Source: Papaver somniferum (lineage: Eukaryota > Streptophyta > Magnoliopsida > Ranunculales > Papaveraceae). From it: a stretch of DNA of 64,000 bases. Both the position numbers and the translations under genes were made by a program. The DNA is taken from NCBI RefSeq assembly GCF_003573695.1, contig NC_039359.1, positions 158,030,210 through 158,094,209 of the forward strand, in the 5' to 3' direction. The number at the start of each line of letters is the position of its first letter. Positions within the stretch are counted from its first letter, which is position 1. Shown one piece after another: positions 24,021-36,175 of this stretch. The notes beneath the pieces are model-generated. The model was not told where the DNA came from, searched no databases, and saw nothing but the letters and a program-made list of their open reading frames with translations.

Positions 24021-24022
24021 AT

Positions 24023-26382
24023 TGAAAAACGGGGGTACAACAACCACACCCAATATTTCGCTTGGCAATCTGTATGGACAAACTCTAATATACTTTCTAG
24101 AGAATTAACTAGATAGTTAGACTCAATCTAGATAAAAAAGTATATCAAAGAGTTTATATCTCAATCTCTCAATTTGATATATACTCAAGCAAATAGAAAT
24201 CTGCGAGTCTTTATCAAATACTAGAGAGATAACTTGGATGGTACCAAAGACCAATATCCAAGTGTCAATCAATTTAAATCAACAACCAAAAGATCGGATA
24301 TTCTAATTGATTGAACAACGCACAACCTATGATATTTCAATTATATAAACAAATATAATGCGGAAAATAAATAACACAGACACCAGAATTTTGTTAACAA
24401 GGAAACCGCAAATGCAGAAAACTCCGGGGACCTAGTCCAGATTGGACACACACTGTATTAAGCCGCTACATACACTAGCCTAGTCCAAACTAACTTCAGT
24501 CTGGACTGTAGTTGAACCCCGATCAATCTCACACTGATCCAAGGTACATTTACGCTCCTACGTCTCTGATCCCAGCAGGATGCTACGTACTTGATTCCCT
24601 TAGCTGATCTCACCCGCAACTAACAGTTTATACTACCCAAAGTCGAAGACTTTAATAAACAAATCTGTATCACACAGAAAAGTCTACGGTAATAGATAAA
24701 TCCGTCTCCCACGAATATACCTACGAGTTTTGTTCCGTCTTTTGATAAATCAAGGTGAACAAGAACCAATTGATAAATCAGACATATATTCCCAAAGAAC
24801 AACTTAGTATTATCAATCACCTCACAATAATCTTAATCGACACAGCGAAAAAGATATTGTGGAATCACAAACGATGAGACGAAGTGTTTGTGATTACTTT
24901 TCTATATTTTCTATCGGAGATATAAATCTCAAGACAATTATTACAATTGTACTTGAAATGATAGAAGATGCAAGATCGGATCACACAACTACAAGAAAAG
25001 TAGTATTGGTCTGGCTTCACAATCCCAATGAAGTCTTTAAGTCGTTAACCTGGTTTGGAAGAAGAAACCAAAGGTTAAAGCAAAATCGACTCTAGCTTAT
25101 GCAACTAGTATCACACGTAAGGTATGGGGATTAGGTTTCCCAGTTGCTAGAGTTCTCCCTTATATAGTCTTTCAAATCAGGGTTTGCAATCAATGTTAGC
25201 TTGGTAACAAAGCATTCAATATTCACCGTTAGATGAAAACCTGATTAGATTCAAGCTAATATTTCTCAACCGTTGGATCGAAACCTTAGCTTGTTATACA
25301 CAAATGAAATGTCCAATTTTGGGTTTATGTAATCGTTCCCAAACATTAACATTTTTTGGTTCAACAATAGTTAACAAAATGGTTAGCCATATGATCACTT
25401 TCATATCCACCATATTCTTCTTCACCATAACTAGTCCAAATGACTCAAATGAACTAGTTAAAGAGTTGTTCAATTGCTTAGATCTTATATAACTACACAA
25501 GACACAATCGAAGAAAAAACGGTTTGATTCACTCGAATCGGTTCATGAACTTTATAGCCACGGTTTGCAAAAAAATTCCTTAGTTAATAGAAACGTGAGT
25601 TCAAGAACAACCGATTTTAGATATAACCTACTCAAGTTCGCGGACTGGGTTCGCGGACTTAAGCTCACGGAAGGAGTTCACAAACTCCAGCAGAAATTCT
25701 CAGGTCGAGAACTTCCGCTTCGCAGACTTGGCTCACTCCACATTCTGTTTCTCTTGATAAACAAAGTTCACAAACTTTGGTTCAAGGAATAAGGACTTAT
25801 ACATATATGTGTTTCCACAACAATGATTATATCCTACCAATGGTTATGTAATCTAAACTCTCATTTCAATCATTGAAACATTCTCAGAGGAAGTTATATA
25901 GTCGTTATTCACAGACCATTTTTCGTCAGAGAAATTTCCAAAGTGATTGAATCATAACATGACATTCGTCACTAGGGTAAAGATGAATTTGTCTAAAGCG
26001 AAATCTTACCAACACTTATTTCGAGAAATAGATAGGCGAGTTAAACTCGGATCGAAATAGCAAATGTGTATAATGAAAGTCTACATATCAAAACGACTTT
26101 TGTCTCAAGAATGGGAGATAGAGTAAATAGACTTTTGAGTGACAGATAAGTTCAAGTCTCCACATACCTTTTAGTCGATGAAGTTCCACCAGTTCCTTGA
26201 GTAGTCCTTCTTCTTGTATGATGATTTTCATGGAGTCTTGAGCTCAACTACACTTTCTATCCTAGTCCGAGACCTTTAGCTATAATAGGATAGAAATCAA
26301 GACTTATAGTTTTGTTCACTAACATTGACAAACATGCTTGAGATAGAAACGCATGCGAGTTTGACTGAGCAATGCTCTAACA
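24023..26382 (-). repeat. 5' LTR of copia element 1
   Basis: 2,360 bp. Minus-strand TGTTAGAGCATTGCTCAGTC (26,382) to CCCCGTTTTTCA (24,023). TATA (minus) at 25,160-25,166. U3 array at about 25,638-25,735 with TTCGCGGACT-type repeats and a hairpin GAAATTCTC/GAGAACTTC. Confidence 0.85.
25160..25166 (-). promoter_or_regulatory. TATA box, 5' LTR of copia element 1
   Basis: Minus-strand TATATAAG, about 55 nt before 'ctagcaactggg'. Would start the gag transcript. Confidence 0.55.
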
Positions 26383-26387
26383 AAGGT

Positions 26388-27274
26388 CTCTAGCATCCAA
26401 GTAAAACTCACATCATTCTCCTGATCCATAAACCCCCATGCTACCATGAAAGTTTGCTTGTCGGAAGTATGGAAAGCAATGTTTAACAACGGCATGTTGT
26501 ACTTGTTAGTCTTGTACGTACAATCTATTAAGAAAATTTGATAAAAGCATTGGGCCAACTTGATCATCTACGGATGCGCCAAGAAAATACGAGTCACTTT
26601 GCCTTCCAATACCTGCTTCCTCATTGTGTATCCGTGTTGATCGGATAACCACTGAGATTGTTCCATAACCGCTCTACCACCCATTCCCTTTTCCTAAAGG
26701 CTACTCTTTCCGTGTAAATTTTCCTCAAAGTGGACAAGTTATTCTTATCATCCTCCTTAATCTTCCGAAGGATGTCACTTGGTTTACACGCTTTCATTGA
26801 CCTTACCGTTTCCAATTGATGTGGTTTCAACCCACAAACGGCCGCGTGTCCAATAAGAGATTCTGGATCATCATGATTATGACAACCATTCATCACTTTA
26901 TGGAGATTGTATACCTTACCACTGGGTCCATTGGGTCTATTAACTATAATCTTAAACGGCAATCATACTTCTTTAATTTAGTAATGTATTCCCATGTCGT
27001 CTTCTTCACGTATGGTCTGCTCTTTTCCCGGTGACTTTCTTGCTTTCCATCTCTCTCACAAATAAGTTCCAAACGATTTTGACTTGAACGACGACCTAAA
27101 ACTAATGCGCATTTGATCTCTATGACCTTGTCTATAAACCATTGCTTTGCATCGTTTCTTTCTTTCCATTCCAAATCGGTGAAATAGTGGGCAGAGGTAC
27201 CAGGACCCAGCAGAGATACGAGTTTGGGATGATCTTCGTGAAACGCCGCAACAATCTACAACATATATCGACAA
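26388..27274 (-). pseudogene. MULE transposase, N-terminal piece (FAR1-type finger and first Asp)
   Basis: Minus strand. 26,944-27,174 reads GRRSSQNRLELICERDGK then a Lys-rich stretch and KKYDC; after a frameshift near 26,955 it continues with VYNLHKVMNGCHNHD. Together these give a FAR1/WRKY-GCM1-like Cys-Cys-His-His DNA-binding finger. From 26,567 it reads FLIDCTYKTNKYNMPLLNI, the MULE core with the first catalytic Asp, then MVAWGFMDQEN and FTWMLET, where the copia element interrupts it at 26,387. An in-frame stop lies near 26,568. Confidence 0.75.
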
Positions 27275-27276
27275 GT

Positions 27277-27720
27277 TTAGAATTTAAAATCGGTTCATGT
27301 GTCACGGTCGAGACAACCGATTGTAAGGAATTATATTATATGAGCAATTATAAAGTCTGATTGAGGACTTGATGATTTCAGAGAAAAATTTCCATATTTC
27401 ACAATCGGTTCATGTTGCATAACGTGTAATCCGATTTTCGTCCTCTTTTTTCCTGAGACATTTCGTCTTGATAATCGGATTACATATATACGTAAATGAA
27501 CCGATTGTGAGCTTTGTGCATTTTACGTGATTATTCAAGTGAAAGAATCGACATATGTACATCACCAACAAAAATCGATTTTGGTCACATACTCACTGCG
27601 CCAAAAATTTATGACAATCAGATTATATGTTGATGAACAACAACCGATTATGGTACCAAATTTGGGAATTTTACCCAGAATCGGTTTACGTGGTGATATC
27701 GAATAAACTGATTCTGAGAA
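27277..27720. repeat. Right subterminal array of AATCGG-type motifs in the MULE
   Basis: About eleven copies of AATCGGTTCA/AACCGATTGT/TAATCCGATT variants in both orientations over 440 bp, just upstream of the transposase N-terminus. Counterpart of the left array at 1,342-2,790. Confidence 0.65.
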
Positions 27721-28325
27721 TTTTTTTGAAAAGTTTTCCCTTTTTGGGCGATCTAGACATGCAAATACATGTTTGTGGATCATTACAACTCATACCTGTC
27801 TATTTGAAGCATTATCACCTTCTTCTTCTCGGAGAAATTGTTCTTGTGCTTGAATAATATCCTCAAGCATTATTTGGTTGACATTCTCTTCTTCATTCAA
27901 CAAATTATCAAATTCGGTAGAATCGAAATCATGATTACCTGATATGCACTCACTTTTTCATCACTACTAGACTCTTCATCGTCACTATAAAGTTTCATTT
28001 TAGCAAAGAAAAGTACAAACCCTAGTTTTTTCTTTTTTTCCTCTACTTCTTCTTTCCCTCCAAACCTTAAAAGAGGAAATGAATTTCTACTCTAATCCTA
28101 ACACTATAATCAAACTCAAACACTAATTAATTTAACCAATACTAACTTAGTTAATCATCACTAATGAATAAGGGCATATTAGGCATTAACATAAATAGAA
28201 GGATAAGGGGTTTCTAGAAGTTACTCTTAATGACCCTTTTTGATTTTTAGTCATAGGCCACAAATAATCACCGTAGGCCCAATTTAGCCAGGTTAATTTG
28301 ATTGTAAAATTTTTGAGCTAAAGTA
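27721..28325. other. Right end of the MULE, non-coding
   Basis: AT-rich DNA with no credible gene. The last 75 bp (28,250-28,325) contains the inverted copy of the left terminus ('accgtaggcccaattt'). Confidence 0.5.
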
Positions 28326-28485
28326 TAATTTTTTATTTTAGTGTAAAACAAATCATTAAATATTTTTTTTTGAAATTAGTGCGTGACATAACAATTAAAA
28401 TTCAGCAATCGGCATAATGTATAAAAGATAAAATAACTAATATTCCCACCTGTTAATATGATATATCTGGCAACTTCACTTGAAC

Positions 28486-29278
28486 TTACTTCTTCTGAAC
28501 ACTCAAAAAGGTTTCGGTGAATGTGTCACTCAGGGAAGCTTTCTTCTTATAATATGCAAGCACTGTAGTCGAGTTGTACAACTCACCAGTTTGCACCCAT
28601 GTGAAAGCCTTTCTTTTCCAGTTGTAAGAATAAAGGGAGACAACTTCCATATCTTTCTGGTTATTATAGGTTTTTAAGAGCACCTGTTCTGTTCCAGCAA
28701 TGCTATGAAACTCAACTCATTGTTCTTTATCCCAATGAAAAGGTATTTCTAGAGTCACTTCTCTCCAATTAGTAGTGTCATCAAGTATCCATAGCTTAGC
28801 AATATTACCATTAGATAATATGTGTGATAGAGCAACACGGTCATTAACTTCCAGCAAATGAGTTACGTCCTCATAATCTTCACAAAACTGATCAGTAATA
28901 TATGTAGGTACTGCAATTGTTTTATACTCCTCACTTCCAACATCAAACGCCACTCTAAGTACTTCTTTACGCTTACTCAAACGGTAAAAATGATCATAGG
29001 TGATCCAGTATATAGAACCATTCGCGTATACAGATGTTTCTTCGAGACTATGTGGAGATACTTCATTAATAATTCTCCATGTATTTGTGCCTACCATCAT
29101 CACTTCGGTACCTACATAACCATCATAATATTCCTTCCAAATGCAAATCACTTTGTGTTCCTTAATGGAAAGATTAAATCCAAATTGATAGGTTAAAAGG
29201 TAGGTACTTAAGAGTTTTTTTTTGTCTCTTTTCCTAAAATGTTGTTTTAATCCATGTTGACAATTCTCGGGTCCTGTG
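28486..29278 (-). pseudogene. F-box-associated protein, C-terminal part
   Basis: Minus strand from the element-2 edge (29,278) to the stop near 28,486. It reads YQFGFNLSIKEHKVICIW, then WRIINEV, VYANGSIYWI and FDVGSEEYKTIAVP: the F-box-associated (FBA) beta-propeller-like domain that binds substrates of SCF ubiquitin ligases. One in-frame stop near 28,717 replaces a Trp that the 48.6-kb paralogue keeps (TGG to TGA). Copia element 2 separates it from the upstream part at 38,638-38,770. The F-box motif itself is not visible. Confidence 0.8.
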
Positions 29279-31762
29279 TGAAAAAGCGGGGGTCTAACAA
29301 CCACACCCAACATTTCGATTAGCAATCTGTATGGATTAACTCGAATATACTTTTAAGAGAATCAACTAGACAGTCAGACCCAATCTTAATAAAAAATATA
29401 TTAAAGAGTTAATATCTTTATCTCTCGATTTGATATATACTCAAGCAAATAGAAATCTGCGAGCCTTTATCAAATACAAGAGAGATATAAACTTGGATGG
29501 TACCAAAGACCAATATCGAAGGATCAATCAATTTCCAATCAACAACCAAAGGTTGGATTTCAGAATTGATAGATACAACGCACAACCTGTGATATTTAAA
29601 TTATATAGCAAAATATAATGCGGAATAGAAATAACACAGACACCAGAAATTTTGTTAATGAGGAAACCGCAAATGCAGAAAAATCCCGGGACCTAGTCCA
29701 GATTGATCACCACACTGTATTAAGCCGCTACAGACACTGGCCTACTACAAACTAACTTCGGTATGGACTGTAGTTGAACCCTAATCAATATCACACTGAT
29801 TCAAGGTACAGTTTCGCTCCATACGTCTCTGATCCCAGCAGGATACTACGCACACTATTCCCTTAGATGATCTCACCCACAACCAAGAATTGCTACGACC
29901 CAAAGTCGAAGACTTTAATAAACAAATTTGTATCACACAGAAAAGTCTACGATAATAGATAAATCTGTCTCACACAGATAAACCTACAAGTTTGTTCTGT
30001 CTTTTGATAGAAATCAAGGTGATCATGAACCAATTGATAAACCGGACTTATATTCCCGAAGAACATCCTGGTATTATCAATTACCTTACAATAATCTAAA
30101 TCGTATGGTAGCGAAACTAGATATTGCGGAATCACAAACGATGAGATGAAGATGTTTGTGATTTCTTTTTATCTTGCCCTATCGGGGATATAATCTCAAG
30201 TCAATTATTCAATTAAACTCGTACGATAGAAAATAGCAAGATCAGATCGCTCAACTACAAGAGATGTAGTTTCGTCTGGCTTCACAATTCCAATGAAGTG
30301 TTTAAGTCGTTAATCGACAGGGTCTCGAGAAGAAACCTACGATTAAAGGAGAATCGGCTCTAGCAAAACTAACTAGTATCACACAGGAGGTGTGGGGATA
30401 AGTTTTCCAGTTGCTAGATGTCTCCCTTATATAGTTTTCAAATCAGGGTTTGCAATCTTAGTTATCTTGGTAACAAAACATTCAACATTCACTGTTAGAT
30501 GAAAAACCTGACTTATCCAAGCTAATATCTTTTAACCGTTAGATCAAAACTTAGCTTGTATCACACACAAATGAAATGTATTCATTTAGGTTTGAGTAAC
30601 CGTACCTAAATGTGTACATTGGGTTGGTTCACAAATAGTTAACCAATGGTTAGCCATATGAGCACTTTCATATTAACCGTATTCGTCTTTCTCATAACTA
30701 GTTCAAATGACTCATAAGAACTAGTTCAAGAGTTGTTCAACTTCTTATATCTTTATACATATAGATAAGTGAAACAAAATCGGTTTGATTCACTTGAATC
30801 AATTCATGAACAATATAGCCACGGTTTGCAAAGATTGCATTCCTTATTGATTTATTGTTTAAGTTCATGAAACTACAGATTTGAGAGTATAACCATCTTA
30901 GGTACGCGTACGGGTACGTGTACCATAGCTACCGGACTTGAGTTTGGAAACTCAACAGAAATTTTCAGTTTGAAAATTTCCATGGGTACGCGTACGGGTA
31001 CGCAAACCTAAGGTGACTTGTTTTCATATTGCAAACTTCACAAACTATAGCAGAAATTTTCGGTATGAAAACTTCCGCCAGTACGCGTACGGGTACGCGT
31101 ACCTAACCTGTCTCCTTCACCAATACCACATGCACACATATGCACGCACTTGGTTTCCGATACATGGATTTATACACTAATGTGCGAACACACTATATAT
31201 GCCTATATCCATGGTTGGTTACGTAATCTCAACTTTACATTTCAATCATTGAAACATTCTTCTATAATGTTATAATAGTCGTTAGACAAAAAGAATCGAC
31301 TATCGTCATTAATGCTATTTTCAATATTGAAACGTCATCATGACTTTCGTCACGGGTAAAGATGAAAATGGTTAAAGAAAAAGCTTACCAACACATATTT
31401 CGAGAAAAAGATAGGCGAGTAAACTCGGCTCGAAATAGGAAATGTGTATGTATGAAAACTATCATACTTATACGACTTTTGTCTCAAGAGTAGTAGATAG
31501 AGTAGATATAATTTTGAGTGACAAATGAGTTCAAGTCTCCACATACCTTTTGGTCGGATGAAGTTCCACTGGTTCCTTGAGTAGTTCTTCGTCTTCGTAA
31601 GATAATCGCCATGGAGTCTGGAGCTCAACTATACCTAACTATCTTAGACGAGACTTAGTCATAAGTAAACTAGAAATCAAGACATATATTTTTGATCACT
31701 AATATTGACAAACATGTTTGAGATAGCAACGCATGTGAGTTCGACTGAGCAATGCTCTAACA
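29279..31762 (-). repeat. 3' LTR of copia element 2
   Basis: 2,484 bp, minus-strand TGTTAGAGCATTGCTCAGTC to CCCCGCTTTTTCA. TATA (minus) at 30,427-30,433. U3 array at 30,902-31,105 built from GTACGCGTACGGGTACGC-type palindromic repeats and two hairpins. Confidence 0.85.
30427..30433 (-). promoter_or_regulatory. TATA box, 3' LTR of copia element 2
   Basis: Minus-strand TATATAAG at the position conserved among all copia LTRs here. Confidence 0.5.
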
Positions 31763-32625
31763 GTCTCCCAATTTGTCAATTTTAGTGACAAAACTATCAA
31801 TATATATGGATTACAAAATAGATAAAACTTTGTATCTTCTCGTCCACATGCTTGATCTCCTTGGTGCTTCAACATTACTCGAAAACTTCGTCTTTTCCAA
31901 GTACTCCCATGATTCCACAGATGTTCAATTCAGCATCATAGTTGTTGAAGTTCCGTATCCATAACAATGAGAAAACAAAAGCTCTCGATCATTGTTATAC
32001 AGTGTCATAGTATTATTACACAGCATCAAAGTTCTTATATCACAACTTCGACAACAATACTATGGTGATATGTATCAGTCCCCCTTAGTCAATACTTTCC
32101 TCTCAACATGAAAACCACTCTCCCTTACTTAATGACCCGCAAACCACGTAAATCATATGTATTTGTAGTGTGAACTACATATTAATTCTCCCCATTTTTG
32201 TCAATAAAATTGGCAAAGGTACGAAAACGGGATCCTAATGAAATTTTCACGAAGACACTTCAAGACCAAAGAAAAGTACATATCAACTTATTTAGATGCA
32301 ATCATAAAGCCGAAGTTAATGAATTCATCAAGGAGTTTATAAAGATACAAGATAACCCCTAAATAATTCCACAACCGCACTCCCTCAAAGATATGGAAAT
32401 TAAGCGCAAGTTCAAATGAACTCTCCCCCATTTGATGTCATTCCTGAAAGAACAACAAGAGCGACCTTACTTTTACAAGAAAAAAAGTATTTTAAGATAA
32501 CACTAAGATACTTAGAAGATACTTCTATTAGAAACAAATGTGGAAAATAACTTTACACTTCAAGAAGTTCCAAACTCAATTGCCCAAAGGATCGAGATAA
32601 GCGCAGGGGCAAGAGTTATGGACGA

Positions 32626-35600
32626 CTAATGAACCAGAACAACACCAATAGACTGACGTAATTTTTGAAACGTAGCATTATCTAATGGTTTGGTGAGAAT
32701 ATCAACCAATTTTTGTCCCGAGGGCACAAATTCCATAGTAATGATACCATTCTCATAAAGAGCTCGAATAAAATGATACCTTATGTCAATGTGCTTAGTT
32801 ATTGAGTGCTCAACTGGATTTTATGTTATGCGAATTGCACTGGTATTGTCGCATAAGATTCTCATTAACCCAGTGTTGATTCCATAATCAACAAGCATTT
32901 GTTTCATCCAAAGAAGTTGAGTACAACATGAGCCTGCAACGATGTATTCTGCTTCACATGTTGAAAGGGATTGTGAATTTTGTTTCTTGCTATGCCAAGC
33001 CACAAGATTCATTCCTACATAGTAGAAACCCCCTGAAGTAGTTTTTCTATCTTCCACACATCCTGCCAAATCTGCATCTGAATAGGCAGTAAGATCAGTG
33101 TTAGTATCAAAAGTGTAAGATAGATCATACCCTGTAGTGTTATTAATCTAGCGTATAATCCTTTTTGCATCTGCAAGATGAGATTCCTTCGGATTTTCCT
33201 GAAACCTAGCACAACACCCAACACTAAAAGAAATATCAGGTCGAGTGGTTGTAAGATATAAAAGGCTTCCAATGATAGATCGATCAAGTTTTTGATACAC
33301 ATTTACACCTTTATCATCTCGATGAAGTTTACCAGTGGTAGGCATAGGAGTTAGTTTAGGAGTGGACTTATCGAGGCCAAATATTGAGATGAGATCTTTA
33401 GCATATTTCTCTTGAGATAAGTAAATTCCATCCTTGTGTTGTTGAATTTGTAATCCCCAAAAAAAATTTAATTCACCAATATTGCTTATTTCAAACTCCT
33501 TTCCAGGAGATACTTGAAATTCTTGTACAAGTTTCTCTGATGTTGATCCATAGATGATATCATCTACATAAACTTGAGCAATCACAACATCTTTTCCACT
33601 CCACTTGGTAAACAGTGTTTTATCAGCTCCTCCTCTCGAAAAACCTTTCCCAAGAAGAGATGAGGTCAGTTTTTCGAACCAGACACGAGGTGCTTGTTTT
33701 AACCCATATAACGCCTTATTGAGTTTAAGGACGTGATCTGGGAAGTCGGGGTTTTCAAATCCCTTAGGTTGAGATACATGGACTTCTTTCTTTAAGGTTC
33801 CGTTTAAAAAGGCGGATTTGATGTCCAATTGAAATAGCTTTACCTTAAGAAAACAAGCATGAGCTAATAACAATCTGACAGACTCAAGGCGTGCCACAGG
33901 AACAAAGGTTTCGTCAAAGTCTATTCCTTCGATTTGTGAGTATCCTTGAGCGACAAGTCTTGCTTTGTTTCTGACAATAGTGCCAAACTCATCATACTTG
34001 TTCTTAAATATCCATTTGGTGCCCACAATATTGATATTTGGAGGACAAGGTACAAGCTTCCATAATCTTGTCTTTGAAATTGATTTAACTCTTCATGCAT
34101 TGCATTCACCCATAAGGGATCTCTAAGAGCTTCATCAATATTCCTTGGTTCTACTTGTGAGAGATAACAGCTAAAATTGCACAAATTTTGAAGTTGTCCT
34201 CTAGTCTTTGCAGTAGAACATCTTCCTCCAATGATACTATTGGGATCATGGTTTCTTTGAACCCAGAGGTATCGTGTGTGGGGGGGGGGGGGACACGTTT
34301 TTGTTCAACAGGTACAGTCTGATCAGTATTTTTCACCTCGTCACTCAAAAGTTCAGGATCAGTAACGGTAGGTGTAACTTCAACTGAATCCGAAACTTCT
34401 TTGACTTTCTCAGTTGTCTCGGTTGGAGGAAATTCATCAGGAGAAAAATCATGATGAAAATCGCTAATATCATCAATGATGACGTTTGCAGATTCCATCA
34501 TTACTTGGGTTCTGAGATTAAATACTAGAAAACCACGACTCTCAGACGCATGTCCCAAAAAGATACCTTCATCACTTTTAGTATCAGATTTCCCTATTTG
34601 TTCTCGATCTTTTAGTATGTAGCACTTACTTCTGAACACTCTAAGATAATGTAAGTTGGGATTCCTATCATACTACAACTCATATGGTATGTTTAGGGTT
34701 TTAAAAACATCTTCTCCCCAAAACCCTAGAGGTAAGTTTTTGTTATGGAGCATGACCCTGGCCATTTCCTGAATATTCATGTTCTTTCTTTCAGCGACTC
34801 CATTAGATTAAGGAGTGATGGGTGGTGAATATTGTTAAATAATCCCCAGTTTGTCACAGAATTCAAATACATTGGTGTCTTTGAATTCAGTGCCACAGTC
34901 ACTTTTAATTTTCTTTAGTTTGCGACCTTGTTCATTCTGGATCCTATTAACAATAATCATGAACTCACCAATGGTTTCATTCTTATGAGCTAGGAATGCT
35001 ACCCAAGTGAATCTAGTGTAGTCATCTACCATAACTAAGGTGTACTTCTTTCCTCCAACAGTGGATTGTTGAATTGGTCCGAAGAGATCCATATGAATTA
35101 AATCAAGTGGAGCCTTAGTTAGAATATGTCGAGATGACTTATGGTAAACTTTCGTTTGTTTACCCTTTTGACAGGCACCACATACACCGTCAATCTTTGA
35201 ATTGATTTTGGGAACGCCTCTAACAAGTTCCTTGTTAATGATCTTAGTTAAGAGATGATAATTGATGTGACCAAAACGCTCATGCCAAAGATGTGTAGCT
35301 TCCACCTTAGTCAAATTGCAACAATTACTAAACTGAGTATAAAGAAGATAACAGTTATTTTTACCACGAGTTCCTTGAAAAATTACTTTTCCAGATTTTT
35401 CCACAATGTCACATCCATTTGCATTGAACATAATTCTACGGCCTTTGTCACAAATGTGACTAATAGAAAGAAGATTTGCAGTCATACCTTTAACGTATAC
35501 TACATCATGGATTTCTGGAACACCGGGAAGCTTGATCGTACCCTTCTTGTTAATGTAGTAACAACTCCCATCTCCAAAGGTAACTGGTCCTCCTTCAAAG

Positions 35601-35688
35601 TCGTTTATGGATACAAACCATGAAAGGTCACCAGTCATGTGTCAGCTACAACCATTGTCAAGAAACCATTGAAAGGGTGATGTTGATT
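32626..35688 (-). pseudogene. pol polyprotein of copia element 2 (PR-INT-RT-RNase H)
   Basis: Order on the minus strand: protease active site FLDNGCS (about 35,660) followed by a TGA where Arg is expected before HMTGD; integrase His-Cys finger (WHERFGH...CGACQKGK) and catalytic Asps (HMDLFGP, SDCGTEF); the third-residue region near 34,790 (NGVAERKN) just after a stop; SIRE-like KCYILKDRE segment with Pro/Thr-rich spacer; reverse transcriptase (VARLESVRLLLA, KSAFLNGTLKKEV, ALYGLKQAPRVW, VYVDDIIYGST with the YVDD box); RNase H (CEAEYI, CDNTSA) to a TAG at 32,626-32,628. Several stops and frameshifts make it non-coding today. A C/G homopolymer at 34,280-34,292 lies in the spacer. Confidence 0.85.
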
Positions 35689-36108
35689 TTAAGCAAAGGC
35701 TCCCATACTAACACTACTTTCCTGTTTAGGATTTCTTGTCAGTATTGTACACCTTTTTGGATAAGTAAATAGTTGCTCAGCTTTCTTATGAAGATTGCTC
35801 GCAACTTTTATACTTTTCTGAAAACATGTACATGTATGTTGAGAATGATTGTGAGACTTACAAAACATACAAAGGTTAACATAAATAATATTATTTAAGA
35901 AGTTCTTCCTTCTATCAAGTTTTTTAAAGCATATATTTTGTTTAACACTTGACTTCAAATCCTTACGCTTTGCAATTTCTGCAGCAAGATCACGGTTGAT
36001 CCAGATTTTTTTATCCAACTTCCTTTGGAGAATAACAAGGTTTTTAGAACATTCTCTAAGATTGTGATAAATTACTGGTGAAGCGTTTATAGAGACTTTA
36101 CTGTCCAT
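35689..36108 (-). CDS. gag remnant of copia element 2
   Basis: 139 codons from ATG 36,108, just inside the PBS. The first residues (MDSKVSINAS) match the gag N-terminus of elements 1 and 3 (MD-K/R-GVISINV). The sequence then jumps to a C-terminal gag region with one zinc-knuckle-like CMFCKSHNHSQHTC. The capsid portion is missing, so it looks like an in-frame internal gag deletion. The frame is open to the stop at 35,689. On its own it should not assemble particles. Confidence 0.6.
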   Translation of the reverse strand: MDSKVSINASPVIYHNLRECSKNLVILQRKLDKKIWINRDLAAEIAKRKDLKSSVKQNICFKKLDRRKNFLNNIIYVNLCMFCKSHNHSQHTCTCFQKSIKVASNLHKKAEQLFTYPKRCTILTRNPKQESSVSMGAFA

Positions 36109-36161
36109 CTAGTCGGATCGCTACAAACACAGACTGATAAGGTCTTTAAACGTGTTTGCCT

Positions 36162-36173
36162 GCTCTGATACCA
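36162..36173 (-). other. Primer-binding site of copia element 2
   Basis: Minus-strand TGGTATCAGAGC next to the 5' LTR edge, complementary to initiator Met tRNA. Confidence 0.8.
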
Positions 36174-36175
36174 AT

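Larger units (their letters stand above)
8978..26382 (-). mobile_element. Copia element 1: non-autonomous, pol-less LTR retrotransposon
   Basis: Minus-strand element. The 5' LTR is 24,023-26,382 and the 3' LTR 8,978-11,304. The primer-binding site (PBS) matches initiator Met tRNA (24,009-24,020) and a polypurine tract abuts the 3' LTR (11,305-11,318). TSDs are AAGTT (8,973-8,977) and AAGGT (26,383-26,387). Without the nested gypsy element it is about 8.6 kb. The internal region has gag and a small downstream ORF but no protease, integrase, RT or RNase H. In a 147-bp sample the LTRs differ at about 5% of sites, so it is older than the gypsy element inside it. It belongs to the same subfamily as the element starting at 57,554. 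Confidence 0.85.
535..28325 (-). mobile_element. MULE DNA transposon, heavily nested and degenerate
   Basis: A Mutator-like element whose transposase reads on the minus strand in three separated pieces (26,388-27,274; 8,541-8,977; 2,909-4,410). Terminal inverted similarity supports the ends: left 'ggggcctatggtaattattt' region (about 570-605, continuing 936-950 after MITE removal) against the reverse complement of 28,250-28,300. A paralogous empty site near 48,420 joins the left flank (about 520) to the right flank (about 28,378), supporting the same limits to within some 50 bp. Subtracting the two nested blocks with one TSD each (about 4.1 and 17.4 kb) leaves roughly 6.2 kb. Exact termini and the 9-bp TSD expected for MULEs are not resolved. 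Frameshifts and stops make it non-autonomous now. Confidence 0.65.
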
